From Salinarimonas soli (GTDB taxonomy: Bacteria; Pseudomonadota; Alphaproteobacteria; Rhizobiales; Beijerinckiaceae), in contig NZ_VUOA01000037.1 in NCBI RefSeq assembly GCF_008386575.1, positions 1 to 64,000 of the forward strand: a DNA stretch of 64,000 nt, in the 5' to 3' direction. This document shows, piece after piece, positions 1 through 8,393 of this stretch. Positions within the stretch are counted from its first letter, which is position 1, and each line of letters starts with the position of its first letter. The position numbers were made by a program, and so were the translations under genes. Below the pieces are notes generated by a model. The model was not told where the DNA came from. It was given only the letters and a program-made list of their open reading frames with translations, and did not search any database.

Positions 1-312
1 GACCCCCTCAGGAGACTGAGGCAGCGGGCGGACGTCTCACGTCCGCCGGAACGCTTCCTGAGGCCGGCATCGTCGGCCTGATCGTATCCCCCACGAGCAG
101 CAGATGAGGCGCGACCGATGCGATCGGCCGCGGCTGCGGTCGCGCATGTGTGGCCGAGTTCCCGCAGGGCGCGGCCGAACGAGATCGGGACGGCATTTTT
201 GTGTGGGCCGGCGCGGCCCAGCTTTGATCGCATCCCCCGCGTCGCGTACAACGAATCAAGGCCGAGCGGGGGGTGATTCCCCGACCCATCGTCCAGTGAG
301 CGGTTACCCGGC
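1..312. other. Upstream intergenic region with two short hairpins
   Basis: No convincing gene is seen in this stretch. Two perfect inverted repeats lie at its left end: CCTCA at 6-10 with TGAGG at 17-21, and a 9-bp stem (27-35 with 39-47) closed by a CTC loop. Neither is followed by a T-run, so they may be the end of a terminator for a gene to the left of the window, or simply structured spacer. Open frames here have arginine/proline-rich, low-complexity translations and no ribosome binding site. The popZ promoter should lie in this region but I cannot place it. Confidence 0.5.
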
Positions 313-927
313 ATGAGTTCAGCGAACCCGAAGTCGCAAGAGCCGTCGATGGAGGAGATCCTCGCGTCGATCCGCAGGATCATCTCCGACGACCAGGAGA
401 GCGCGAAGGCGCCGCCTCCGGCCCGTGCGGCCCCTGCGCCCGCGCCGGCACCGGTCGAGGAGGACGACGAGGTTCTCGACCTCGCCATGGTGGCCCAGCC
501 GGCCCCCAAGGCCGCTCCCTCGCTCGACATCGACCACGATGACATCGCCTTCCGGGACGAGGATCCCGGCCAGATCGACTTCGATTCGATCGGCCTGGAC
601 GACGAGCCGGAGCCCGAGCCGGACTTCGAGCCGGAGCCGGTCGCGGCCTTCTCGCCGGCCCCGGTGCCGCCCGCCCCGCCCGCACCCCGGGCGCCCGAAG
701 CCGACTTCGAGGATCGCCTGCTCTCGGCCGCCACGGACGCCTCCGTGTCGCAGGCCTTCAACATGCTGGCCAACACCGTGCTCAGCAACAATGCCCGGAC
801 GCTGGAGGATCTCGTCAAGGAGATGCTGCGGCCGATGCTCAAGGCCTGGCTCGACGACAACCTGCCCACGATCGTGGAGCGCCAGGTTCGGGCCGAGATC
901 GAGCGCGTGGCCCGCGGCGGCCGCTAG
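313..927 (+). CDS. popZ: PopZ-like cell-pole organizing protein (DUF2497)
   Basis: The 204-residue product begins with the conserved helix MEEILASIRRIISDD (residues 13-27) and ends with the conserved oligomerisation region (LEDLVKEMLRPMLKAWLDDNLP, about 160-181). Between them lies a Pro/Ala/Glu/Asp-rich disordered segment, which is the family's usual architecture. In Caulobacter PopZ forms a polar matrix that anchors ParB/centromeres and signalling kinases; rhizobial homologues mark the growing pole. The negative linker (DDEPEPEPDFEPEPV) is typical of the microdomain scaffold. The position directly before valS is common in this order. The start is ATG 313. Family assignment is firm; the exact cellular role in this organism is inferred. 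Confidence 0.88.
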   Translation: MSSANPKSQEPSMEEILASIRRIISDDQESAKAPPPARAAPAPAPAPVEEDDEVLDLAMVAQPAPKAAPSLDIDHDDIAFRDEDPGQIDFDSIGLDDEPEPEPDFEPEPVAAFSPAPVPPAPPAPRAPEADFEDRLLSAATDASVSQAFNMLANTVLSNNARTLEDLVKEMLRPMLKAWLDDNLPTIVERQVRAEIERVARGGR

Positions 928-1043
928 GCCGCGTCGAAACGGGGAGCGGAGGGCGGGCATCGGTTGACTTGCCGCCCCGCCTTCGGTTTCTAACCGGCAT
1001 GTTTTCGCGCAGGATCCTGCGCCAACCCTGCCGGCACCGCCCC

Positions 1044-3755
1044 ATGATGGACAAGACCTTCGATCCCGCCGCCGTCGAGGCGCGCATCGCCGCCCGCTGG
1101 GAGGAGGCCGAGGCCTTCAGGGCGGGGCGGCCCGAGCGGCGGGACGCCGAGCCCTTCACGATCGTGATCCCGCCGCCGAACGTGACGGGCTCGCTCCATA
1201 TGGGGCACGCCCTCAACAACACGGTCCAGGACATCCTCTGCCGCTTCGAGCGCATGCGCGGCAAGGACGTGCTCTGGCAGCCCGGCACGGATCATGCCGG
1301 CATCGCGACCCAGATGGTGGTCGAGCGCCGCCTCGCGGCCGAGAACCGCAGCGACCGCCGCACGATGGGACGCGAGGCCTTTCTTGCCGAGGTCTGGAAG
1401 CAGAAGGAGGAATCGGAGCAGACGATCCTCAACCAGCTCAAGCGCATCGGCGCCTCCTGCGACTGGTCCCGCACCCGCTTCACCATGGACGAGGGCCTCT
1501 CGGCGGCGGTGCTGAAGGTGTTCGTGGACCTCCACGCCGAGGGCCTGATCTACCGCGACAAGCGCCTCGTGAACTGGGATCCGAAGTTCCAGACGGCGAT
1601 CTCGGATCTTGAGGTGCAGCAGGTCGAGGTGAAGGGCAGCCTCTGGCACTTCCGCTACCCCATCGAGGGGGAGCCCGGGCGCTTCATCACGGTCGCAACA
1701 ACCCGCCCGGAGACGATGCTCGGCGACGCGGCCGTCGCCGTGCACCCGGATGACGAGCGCTATCGCGATCTCGTGGGGCGCTTCGCTGTCCTGCCCCTCG
1801 TCGGGCGCCGCATTTCGATCGTCGCCGACGACTATTCCGACCCGGAGAAGGGCTCGGGCGCGGTCAAGATCACGCCGGCGCACGACTTCAACGACTTCGA
1901 GGTCGGCCGGCGCCACAGCCTGCCGCTCATCAACATCTTCGACCCGGAGGCGCGGATCGCGCTCGAGGGCAACGAGGCGTTCCTGGCGGGCGCCTCGGGG
2001 GACGACCTCCCCGTGGCGCTCGCGCTCCAGGGCCTCGACCGGTTCGAGGCGAGGAAGCGCGTCGTGGCGCTCATGGACGAGCGCGGGCTCCTTGCCGACA
2101 TCCAGCCCAACGCCCATGCCGTGCCGCACGGCGACCGCTCCGGCGTGGTGGTCGAACCCTATCTCACCGACCAATGGTACGTGAACGTGAAGCCGCTCGC
2201 CGAGCGCGCCATGGCGGCGGTGCGCGAGGGCAAGACGCGGTTCGTGCCCGAGAACTGGGAGAAGACCTATTTCCAGTGGCTCGAGAACATCGAGCCCTGG
2301 TGCGTCTCGCGCCAGCTCTGGTGGGGGCACCAGATCCCAGCCTGGTACGACGCCGACGGCACCGCGTTCGTCGCGATGTCCGAGGCCGACGCCCAGGCGC
2401 AGGCGCGCGCGAAGCATGGGCGCGACGTGACGCTCACCCGCGACCCGGACGTCCTCGACACATGGTTCTCCTCCGCGCTGTGGCCGTTCTCGACGCTTGG
2501 CTGGCCCGATGCGACCCCTGAGGTGAAGCGCTACTACCCGACGAACGTCCTCGTGACGGGCTTCGACATCATTTTCTTCTGGGTTGCCAGGATGATGATG
2601 GCGGGTCTTCACTTCATGGACGAGGTCCCGTTCCGGGACGTCTACATCCACGCCCTCGTCCGCGACGAGAAGGGCGCCAAGATGTCGAAGTCGAAGGGCA
2701 ACGTCATCGACCCGCTCCAGCTCACGGAGCAGTACGGCGCCGACGCCCTGCGCTTCACCCTCGCCGCCATGGCGGCGCAGGGGCGCGACATCAAGCTCGC
2801 GATCTCCCGCGTCGAGGGCTACCGCAACTTCGCGACGAAGATCTGGAATGCGGCGCGCTTCGCCGAGATGAACGGCTGCGTTCGCGTGGCGGGCTTCGAC
2901 CCTGCCGCCGCCGAGGGAACGCTCAATCGCTGGGCCCTCACCGAGGCCGCCCGCGCGGTCGACGAGGTCACGGCGGGGATCACGTCCTACCGCTTCAACG
3001 AGGCGGCCGGCGCGGCCTACCGGTTCGTCTGGAACGTGTTCTGCGACTGGTACCTGGAGCTGTCGAAGCCCGTGCTCCAGGGCGAGGACGGGCCAGCGAA
3101 GGACGAGGCGCGCGCCACCATCGCCCATCTCCTCGACCTGATCTGCAAGCTCCTGCACCCCTTCATGCCCTTCCTCACGGAGGAGCTCTGGGCCGCCAAG
3201 GGGGCCGAGGGACCAGCGCGCGACGAGCCGCTCCTCACCTTGAGCCGCTGGCCCGCCGCCGACCTCCCGCGCGATCCCGAGGCCGAGGCCGAGATCGGCT
3301 GGGTGGTGGATCTCGTCACCGAAATCCGCTCGGCGCGCCAGGAGACGAACGTGCCCGCCGGCGCCCAGATTCCCCTCCAGCTCGTCGGCGCCTCGCCCGC
3401 GACCCGCGAGCGCGTGGAGCGCTGGGGCGACGTGCTGCGCCGCCTGGCCCGCCTGTCCGACATCGCCTTCACGGAGGCGGCGCCCAAGGCCTCCGTCCAG
3501 CTCATCGTGCGGGGCGAGACGGCGGCGCTGCCGCTGGAGGGCGTGGTGGACCTCGCGGCCGAGACCGCCCGCCTCTCCAAGGAGCGCGGAAAGCTCGAGG
3601 GCGACGTCGCGAAGATCAATGCGAAGCTCGGCAATGCCGACTTCTTGGCGCGCGCCCCCGAGGAGGTGGTCGACGAGCAGCGCGAGCGCCGCGATGAGGC
3701 GACGGGCCGGATCGCGAAGATCGACGAGGCGCTTCGGCGGCTGCGGGGCGAGTAA
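1044..3755 (+). CDS. valS: Valine--tRNA ligase
   Basis: The 903-residue class I aminoacyl-tRNA synthetase charges tRNA-Val and edits mischarged threonine. The HIGH-type signature is HMGH at residues 52-55 (after PPNVTGSL), and KMSKS is at about 546-550. A C-terminal coiled coil (ETARLSKERGKLEGDVAKI...) is the tRNA-binding arm of bacterial ValRS. A TTG 25 codons upstream (969) would extend the frame, but that extension is basic and not conserved-looking, so ATG 1044 (or the next codon, 1047) is the better start. The gene sits between popZ and a DUF2459 gene that begins 5 nt after its stop, so the two are probably co-transcribed. Confidence 0.97.
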   Translation: MMDKTFDPAAVEARIAARWEEAEAFRAGRPERRDAEPFTIVIPPPNVTGSLHMGHALNNTVQDILCRFERMRGKDVLWQPGTDHAGIATQMVVERRLAAENRSDRRTMGREAFLAEVWKQKEESEQTILNQLKRIGASCDWSRTRFTMDEGLSAAVLKVFVDLHAEGLIYRDKRLVNWDPKFQTAISDLEVQQVEVKGSLWHFRYPIEGEPGRFITVATTRPETMLGDAAVAVHPDDERYRDLVGRFAVLPLVGRRISIVADDYSDPEKGSGAVKITPAHDFNDFEVGRRHSLPLINIFDPEARIALEGNEAFLAGASGDDLPVALALQGLDRFEARKRVVALMDERGLLADIQPNAHAVPHGDRSGVVVEPYLTDQWYVNVKPLAERAMAAVREGKTRFVPENWEKTYFQWLENIEPWCVSRQLWWGHQIPAWYDADGTAFVAMSEADAQAQARAKHGRDVTLTRDPDVLDTWFSSALWPFSTLGWPDATPEVKRYYPTNVLVTGFDIIFFWVARMMMAGLHFMDEVPFRDVYIHALVRDEKGAKMSKSKGNVIDPLQLTEQYGADALRFTLAAMAAQGRDIKLAISRVEGYRNFATKIWNAARFAEMNGCVRVAGFDPAAAEGTLNRWALTEAARAVDEVTAGITSYRFNEAAGAAYRFVWNVFCDWYLELSKPVLQGEDGPAKDEARATIAHLLDLICKLLHPFMPFLTEELWAAKGAEGPARDEPLLTLSRWPAADLPRDPEAEAEIGWVVDLVTEIRSARQETNVPAGAQIPLQLVGASPATRERVERWGDVLRRLARLSDIAFTEAAPKASVQLIVRGETAALPLEGVVDLAAETARLSKERGKLEGDVAKINAKLGNADFLARAPEEVVDEQRERRDEATGRIAKIDEALRRLRGE

Positions 3756-3760
3756 CGCCG

Positions 3761-4486
3761 GTGGTGCGACGCCGGCTCGCCCGGGCCGGCGTCGCCCTCC
3801 TGCTCGTCGTTACCCTGGCTGCCGGCGCGGTCGTCCTCACCGCGAGGGGCGCCGACCCGGCGCTCTGGCCGCCGAAGCCCGGCGAGCCGGCAATCGTGGT
3901 CCACCTCGTCACGAACGGCTTCCACACCGGTCTCGTGCTCCCGCGCGAGCGCCTGTTGCAGGTCGCGCGGGCGGCGGGCCAGGGCGGTCTCGCGGCGCTC
4001 GCACAGCGGTTCGAGGCTTACGAGGCTGTCGAGATCGGCTGGGGCGAGGCGCGGTTCTACCGGGCGCCCGCTCCACCCGGCGGCTTCAACCCTTGGCTTG
4101 CCCTGCGGGCTCTTCTTTGGCCCGGCAACGGCTCCGTCCTCCATGTCGTCGGGTTGTCCGAGGATCCAGGGATCCTGTTCCAATCAGCGGAGCTGGTCGA
4201 CATTTCGCTGACGGACGAGGGGTTTGCGCGCCTCGTCCGCCGCATGGGCGAGAGCGTCGCGGTGCGGGACGGCGGGCCGGTGGAGCTGGGGCAGGGGCTC
4301 TATGGGCCGAGCCTGTTCTACGAGGCGAGGGGCACCTTCAGCGCTTTCAACGTCTGCAATCATTGGGCGGCCCGCCTCCTCGCCGCCGCGGGCCTACCCT
4401 CCGCTCCCGTCCTGGCGACCTATCCGGCCGGACTCCTTCTCGACCTACGCGTGCGGGCGGGACTCGTGCCGCGGCCGAGGCTCTAG
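3761..4486 (+). CDS. DUF2459 family membrane-anchored protein
   Basis: The 241-residue protein has an N-terminal basic stretch and one hydrophobic segment (about residues 6-27), consistent with a signal anchor. It is followed by the DUF2459/TIGR02117 hallmark VHLVTNGFHTGLVLP (about 48-62). Later motifs fit the same family: the IGWGEARFY block, and NVCNHWAARLL with a conserved Asn-Cys pair reminiscent of papain-like NlpC/permuted folds. The function is unknown; in other bacteria the family is found near urease or envelope genes. The start is GTG 3761, 5 nt after valS, with a GGGGCGAG-like ribosome site inside the valS end. Translational coupling with valS is likely. Confidence 0.75.
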   Translation: MVRRRLARAGVALLLVVTLAAGAVVLTARGADPALWPPKPGEPAIVVHLVTNGFHTGLVLPRERLLQVARAAGQGGLAALAQRFEAYEAVEIGWGEARFYRAPAPPGGFNPWLALRALLWPGNGSVLHVVGLSEDPGILFQSAELVDISLTDEGFARLVRRMGESVAVRDGGPVELGQGLYGPSLFYEARGTFSAFNVCNHWAARLLAAAGLPSAPVLATYPAGLLLDLRVRAGLVPRPRL

Positions 4487-4564
4487 ACGATTTTCGGCCG
4501 GTGGCACTGGTCTTTAACCCGGTTTGGCCTATGTTCCACGCCGCCTGCCAGGACCTCTCAAGCC

Positions 4565-5146
4565 ATGCTGCAACGCACCTACAACTGGATCGTCTCCTTC
4601 GCATCCCACCCCTATGCGGTGTGGGTGCTTGCAGCCGTCTCCTTCGTCGAGAGCTCGCTTTCGCCGATCCCGCCGCTGCCCCTCCTCATCCCCATGTGCC
4701 TCGCCAACCCGCACCGGGCGTGGTCCTATGCGATCGTCTGCGCTGTGGCGTCGGTCGCGGGCGGGATCGTGGGCTACGGCATCGGCGCGCTGCTCTACGA
4801 CACGCTGGGCGTCTGGATCATCTCGGCCTATGGCCTGGCCGACAAGGCGAACGAGCTCATCGCCACGTCGAAGGATTTCTGGTTCTGGGTGCTCGTCACC
4901 AAGGGCCTGACGCCGATCCCGTTCAAGATCGTCACGATCATGTCGGGCTTCCTGCACTTCGACGTCCTGAAATTCCTGCTCGGCTCGGTCGTCGCACGCT
5001 TCACGTTCTTCCTGCTCTTCGCCCTCGCGCTTCGGGTCTATGGCGTCCAGATCCGCGACTTCACCGAGCGCCGCCTCAAGCTCGCGACGATGATCCTCCT
5101 CGTCTTCCTCGTCGGCGGCTTCTTCGTGCTCCCGAACGTCTTGTGA
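4565..5146 (+). CDS. YqaA/DedA-type (VTT domain) inner-membrane protein
   Basis: This 193-residue polytopic protein belongs to the SNARE-associated/VTT family of the YqaA branch (COG1238). The visible signature is an N-terminal re-entrant region with ESSLSPIPPLPLL (about 30-42), a glycine-rich helix (GGIVGYGIGALLYD) and the second proline motif TKGLTPIPFKIVTIMSG (about 112-128). The C-terminal helices are strongly hydrophobic. DedA/VTT members act as lipid carrier flippases or scramblases; the substrate of this branch is not established. In related genomes it often precedes a dsbB gene, but here the next segment is a repeat-rich intergenic region. The start is ATG 4565. Confidence 0.82.
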   Translation: MLQRTYNWIVSFASHPYAVWVLAAVSFVESSLSPIPPLPLLIPMCLANPHRAWSYAIVCAVASVAGGIVGYGIGALLYDTLGVWIISAYGLADKANELIATSKDFWFWVLVTKGLTPIPFKIVTIMSGFLHFDVLKFLLGSVVARFTFFLLFALALRVYGVQIRDFTERRLKLATMILLVFLVGGFFVLPNVL

Positions 5147-5246
5147 GACGCACTCCCCTGTCCCCTGGGGAGAGGGATGCACGAAGTGCCACGGGGTGAG
5201 GGGGTACTACGGCAAACCAGCGGTCTCCCACCCCGCTGTTCCCATG

Positions 5247-5375
5247 CTGACCCTCGTCCTCAGGCGCGAGCGGAGCGAGCCTCGAAGGGCGCTCCAAAGG
5301 TCTCCGGACGGCTGCGGCAGGCGTGGTGCGTGCTTCGAGACGCCTGCTGCGCAGGCTCCTCAGCATGACGGGGAT
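5247..5375. repeat. Dispersed intergenic repeat, copy A
   Basis: This segment matches a second copy at 44618-44745. Shared blocks are CCTCGTCCT-AGG, then GGCAGGCGT, CGTGCTTCGAGACGCC and a final GGCTCCTCA. It ends in a hairpin, GCCTGC (5342-5347) with GCAGGC (5351-5356). Many rhizobial genomes carry such short palindromic interspersed units between genes. The remainder of the gap 5147-5523 holds another low-complexity palindromic stretch (5150-5200, CCCCTGGGGAGAGGG...GGGGTGAGGGGG) and the leader of the carboxylase gene. No small gene is evident. Confidence 0.6.
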
Positions 5376-5523
5376 GGCTAAACCGCCAGCCCCCGACAGC
5401 GCGACCGCCAGCCCACGATCACCCCAGCCACCTTCCCATACGGGACACGGTCTCCTGCCACTTGACCATACGGACGGTGCGCCGCATGACGGGCGGGCCA
5501 TCCGCCGGTCCGAGGAACCGCCC

Positions 5524-7494
5524 GTGCTCGAATCCGTCCTGATTGCCAATCGCGGCGAGATCGCCTGCCGCATCATCCGCACCGCCCGGCGGCTCGGCAT
5601 GCGCACCATCGCGGTCTATTCCGAGGCGGATGCAAACGCGCTCTTCGTCGAGATGGCGGACGAGGCGCACCTGATCGGCCCGGCCGCGGCCCGGGAGAGC
5701 TATCTCGACATCGGCCGCATCATCGAGGCCGCGAAGGCGTCCGGTGCCGCCTGCATCCATCCGGGCTACGGCTTCCTGTCGGAGAAGCCGGACTTCGCCG
5801 ATGCCTGCGCCGCGAACGGCATCGTCTTCGTCGGCCCGCCGGCCTCCGCCATCCGCGCCATGGGCCTCAAGGACGCCGCCAAGGCGCTCGTGGCGGGGGC
5901 GGGCGTTCCCGTGGTGCCGGGTTACCACGGTGCCAAGCAGGAGCCCGAGTTCCTGCGCCAGAAAGCCTACGAGATCGGCTATCCGGTCCTCATCAAGGCG
6001 GTCGCGGGCGGCGGCGGCAAGGGCATGAAGCGGGTCGACAAGGCGGCGGAGTTCGACGCCTCGCTCGCCAGCGCTCAGCGCGAGGCGTCGAGCGCCTTCG
6101 GCGATCCGCGGGTGCTCGTCGAGAAATACGTCCTGTCGCCGCGTCACGTCGAGATCCAGGTCTTCGCCGACGGCCACGGCAACGTGGTTCATTTGTTCGA
6201 GCGCGACTGCTCGCTCCAGCGCCGGCACCAGAAGGTGATCGAGGAGGCGCCAGCGCCCGGCATGCTGCCGGAGATGCGGGCCGCCATGGGCCGCGCTGCC
6301 GTCGAGGCCGCGCGCGCCGTCGGCTATGTGGGGGCGGGCACGGTCGAGTTCATCGCGGACGGGCGCGAGGGCCTGCGGCCCGACCGGTTCTTCTTCATGG
6401 AAATGAACACGCGCCTCCAGGTGGAGCACCCGGTCACCGAGGCTATCACGGGGCTCGACCTCGTGGAGCTGCAGTTCCGGGTCGCAGCCGGCGAGCGGCT
6501 GCCCTTCACCCAGGACGATCTCTCCATCGGCGGGCACGCGGTCGAGGCGCGGCTCTATGCCGAGGATCCGGAGCGGGGCTTCCTGCCCTCGACCGGGCGC
6601 CTCCATGCCCTGCGCTTCCCCGCGGGCGAGCGGCTTCGGGTCGACACGGGCGTGCGCCAGGGCGACGAGGTGACGCCGTTCTACGATCCGATGATCGCCA
6701 AGGTGATCGCCCACGGGGCGACCCGCGACGAGGCGCTCGACGCCCTGAGCGCGGCCCTCGGCAAGACCGTGGTGGCGGGCCCCCGCACGAACGTCGCCTT
6801 CCTGAAGGCTCTCTGCGACGCCTCGGAGTTCCGCACCGGACCCTTCGATACGGGCTTCATCGACCGCAACCTCGACGCGCTCGGCGCCGTGCCGCAGGCG
6901 CGGGACGATCGAGCGGTGGAGGCGGGCGCGGCGGCGCTTCTCGCCCGCGAGGACGAGCGCCTGGAGAGCCGGCGCCGGCCGGGCGAGCCCCTGTCGCCCT
7001 GGGACGCCGGCGACGGGTTCCGGCTGGTGGGCGGAGCGAGCGTCGGGGTGCCCCTCGTCGTCGATGGCGAGCGGGTCGACGCGTCTCTGGTTCTCGACGG
7101 GCATGGGGGCCGCACGGTCCGGGTCGGGACCGCTGAAGCCTCGCCGGGAATGGATGCCGGGGCCGAGACGATCATGACGCCCACGGGCGTCTACGTGCTG
7201 CGCGGCGGGCGGCAGACCTTCGTGGGCTTCCACGATCCCTTCGCGGTCGATCTCGAGCACATGGACGAGGGCGGCACCGTGAAGGCGCCCATGCACGGCA
7301 AGGTGGTCGCGGTGTTCGTCGCGGCGGGCGACCGGGTCGAGAAGGGCCAGCGGCTCGCCGTCGTCGAGGCGATGAAGATGGAGCACGTCCTCACCGCGCC
7401 GGTCAACGGGGAGATCGCGGACGTAACCGCGGAGCCCGGTGCCCAGGTCGCCGAGGGTGCCCGCCTCATGGTGGTCAAGCCCGACGAGGCGTGA
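5524..7494 (+). CDS. Biotin-dependent acyl-CoA carboxylase alpha subunit (probably 3-methylcrotonyl-CoA carboxylase)
   Basis: The 656-residue protein has the N-terminal biotin carboxylase fold (VLIANRGEIACRIIRTARRLG), the ATP-grasp glycine loop (AVAGGGGKGMKRV), and the ERDCSLQRRHQKVIEEAP and MNTRLQVEHPVTE motifs. A BT linker follows, and then a C-terminal biotinyl domain with EAMKMEH, in which the lysine is residue 618 and is the biotin site. It carboxylates biotin with bicarbonate and ATP and passes it to a beta subunit. The spacing and sequence (YSEADANALFVEMADEA) look most like the methylcrotonyl-CoA enzyme of leucine degradation. No carboxyltransferase beta subunit lies nearby. The GTG start at 5524 is set by GAGGA 8 nt upstream; the longer frame from 5323 runs into the repeat. 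Confidence 0.85.
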   Translation: MLESVLIANRGEIACRIIRTARRLGMRTIAVYSEADANALFVEMADEAHLIGPAAARESYLDIGRIIEAAKASGAACIHPGYGFLSEKPDFADACAANGIVFVGPPASAIRAMGLKDAAKALVAGAGVPVVPGYHGAKQEPEFLRQKAYEIGYPVLIKAVAGGGGKGMKRVDKAAEFDASLASAQREASSAFGDPRVLVEKYVLSPRHVEIQVFADGHGNVVHLFERDCSLQRRHQKVIEEAPAPGMLPEMRAAMGRAAVEAARAVGYVGAGTVEFIADGREGLRPDRFFFMEMNTRLQVEHPVTEAITGLDLVELQFRVAAGERLPFTQDDLSIGGHAVEARLYAEDPERGFLPSTGRLHALRFPAGERLRVDTGVRQGDEVTPFYDPMIAKVIAHGATRDEALDALSAALGKTVVAGPRTNVAFLKALCDASEFRTGPFDTGFIDRNLDALGAVPQARDDRAVEAGAAALLAREDERLESRRRPGEPLSPWDAGDGFRLVGGASVGVPLVVDGERVDASLVLDGHGGRTVRVGTAEASPGMDAGAETIMTPTGVYVLRGGRQTFVGFHDPFAVDLEHMDEGGTVKAPMHGKVVAVFVAAGDRVEKGQRLAVVEAMKMEHVLTAPVNGEIADVTAEPGAQVAEGARLMVVKPDEA

Positions 7495-7623
7495 CCCGCC
7501 CTGCGGCGACAGGGCTCTTGCGGGGGCGGCGGGCTGGCCCTATCGGCGGCGTCTGGTCTACCCCTCGACCCTGATCTTGAGGCTCCGGGCGCCCGCCTGG
7601 ATGCGTCTCGCGGAGAGCCGAAC

Positions 7624-8061
7624 GTGTCGCTGCACCTGCTCAAGCTCTGCGTCGGCGCCGAATCGATCCAGGACCTGGAGGACTGGATCGCGCAAAGGCG
7701 TGCCGATGCCCTCGCGCGCGGCGAGGTCTACGAGCAGCGCCACACCACCCGCATGGTTCCCAAGCGCATGGAGGAGCTCACCGGGGGTGGATCGCTGTTC
7801 TGGGTGATCAAGGGGCACATCGCCTGCCGCCAGCGGCTTCTCGCCGTGCGGCCTTTCACCGACGCGGACGGCATCGGCCGCTGCCATCTCGTGCTCGACG
7901 CCGCGATCGTACCCGTCGCCGGGCGGCCCTGCCGGCCCTTCCAGGGCTGGCGCTATCTCACGCTCGCCGACGCGCCCCGGGATCTCGACCGCGCGGAGGG
8001 CGACATCGCCACCATGCCCGAGGCGATGCGCCGCGAGCTCCGTCAGCTCGGGCTCCTCTAG
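7624..8061 (+). CDS. DUF1489 family protein
   Basis: The 145-residue protein matches the alphaproteobacterial DUF1489 family (COG5458) in length and in its conserved blocks: LLKLCVGAESIQDLEDWI at the N-terminus, HTTRMVPKRMEELTGGGSLFWVIKG in the middle, and RPFQGWRYL near the C-terminus. No signal peptide or membrane segment is present, so it is presumably cytosolic. No biochemical function is established; the family is widespread in Rhizobiales as a single-copy gene. The GTG start at 7624 is preceded by GGAGAG at good spacing. It converges on the minus-strand clpA cluster, and a hairpin at 8070-8103 lies between them. Confidence 0.8.
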   Translation: MSLHLLKLCVGAESIQDLEDWIAQRRADALARGEVYEQRHTTRMVPKRMEELTGGGSLFWVIKGHIACRQRLLAVRPFTDADGIGRCHLVLDAAIVPVAGRPCRPFQGWRYLTLADAPRDLDRAEGDIATMPEAMRRELRQLGLL

Positions 8062-8069
8062 CTCACGCG

Positions 8070-8103
8070 AAAACGCCGCCCCGCCAGGATCACGGGACGG
8101 GGC
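8070..8103 (-). terminator. Putative intrinsic terminator after the clpS-clpA cluster
   Basis: On the minus strand GCCCCG-T-CC pairs with GGCGGGGC (8 bp, one bulged base). It is followed by GGCG and the short T-run TTTT (AAAA at 8070-8073 on the plus strand). It lies 26 nt past the stop of the small membrane protein gene, the correct place to end that transcript. Confidence 0.45.
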
Positions 8104-8128
8104 CATGTTTCGGGACGTCAGGGACGGC

Positions 8129-8386
8129 TTAGAGCGCGCCGCGCGCCTGGCCGAGAGCCTGGACGACGGCGCCCGGCGTGGTGCCGAGAGCCGCGAGCAC
8201 GGCGACCACGAGGCCGTAGCAGCCGGCCAGGATCAACGGCACCAGAATCCAGCCGAGAACCTCCTCGGCGAACTTCCGCTTGCGGCGGCGTTCCCACCGC
8301 TTCTCCCGCCAGGACAGCTGCGGCTTGGCGGGCACGGCCGGAGCCGCGATGGCGGGGGTGTCGATCTGGAGGCCGTCGTCCTGCAT
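8129..8386 (-). CDS. Small single-span membrane protein downstream of clpA
   Basis: The 85-residue hypothetical protein has a basic amphipathic stretch (WREKRWERRRKRKFAEEVLGW, about 26-46) followed by one hydrophobic helix (about 47-70), suggesting a membrane-anchored protein with a cytosolic N-terminus. It starts with ATG 8386, behind AGGACGACG, only 7 nt after the clpA stop, so it is the distal gene of a clpS-clpA operon. I do not recognise a named family. The tight spacing and good ribosome site support it as a real gene, and its placement suggests (inference only) a role linked to ClpA or simply shared transcription. Confidence 0.62.
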   Translation of the reverse strand: MQDDGLQIDTPAIAAPAVPAKPQLSWREKRWERRRKRKFAEEVLGWILVPLILAGCYGLVVAVLAALGTTPGAVVQALGQARGAL

Positions 8387-8393
8387 CGTCGTC

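Noticed and set aside
990-3158. 722-codon minus-strand frame opposite valS
   Set aside because: Antisense shadow of valS; charged, repetitive translation without family features.
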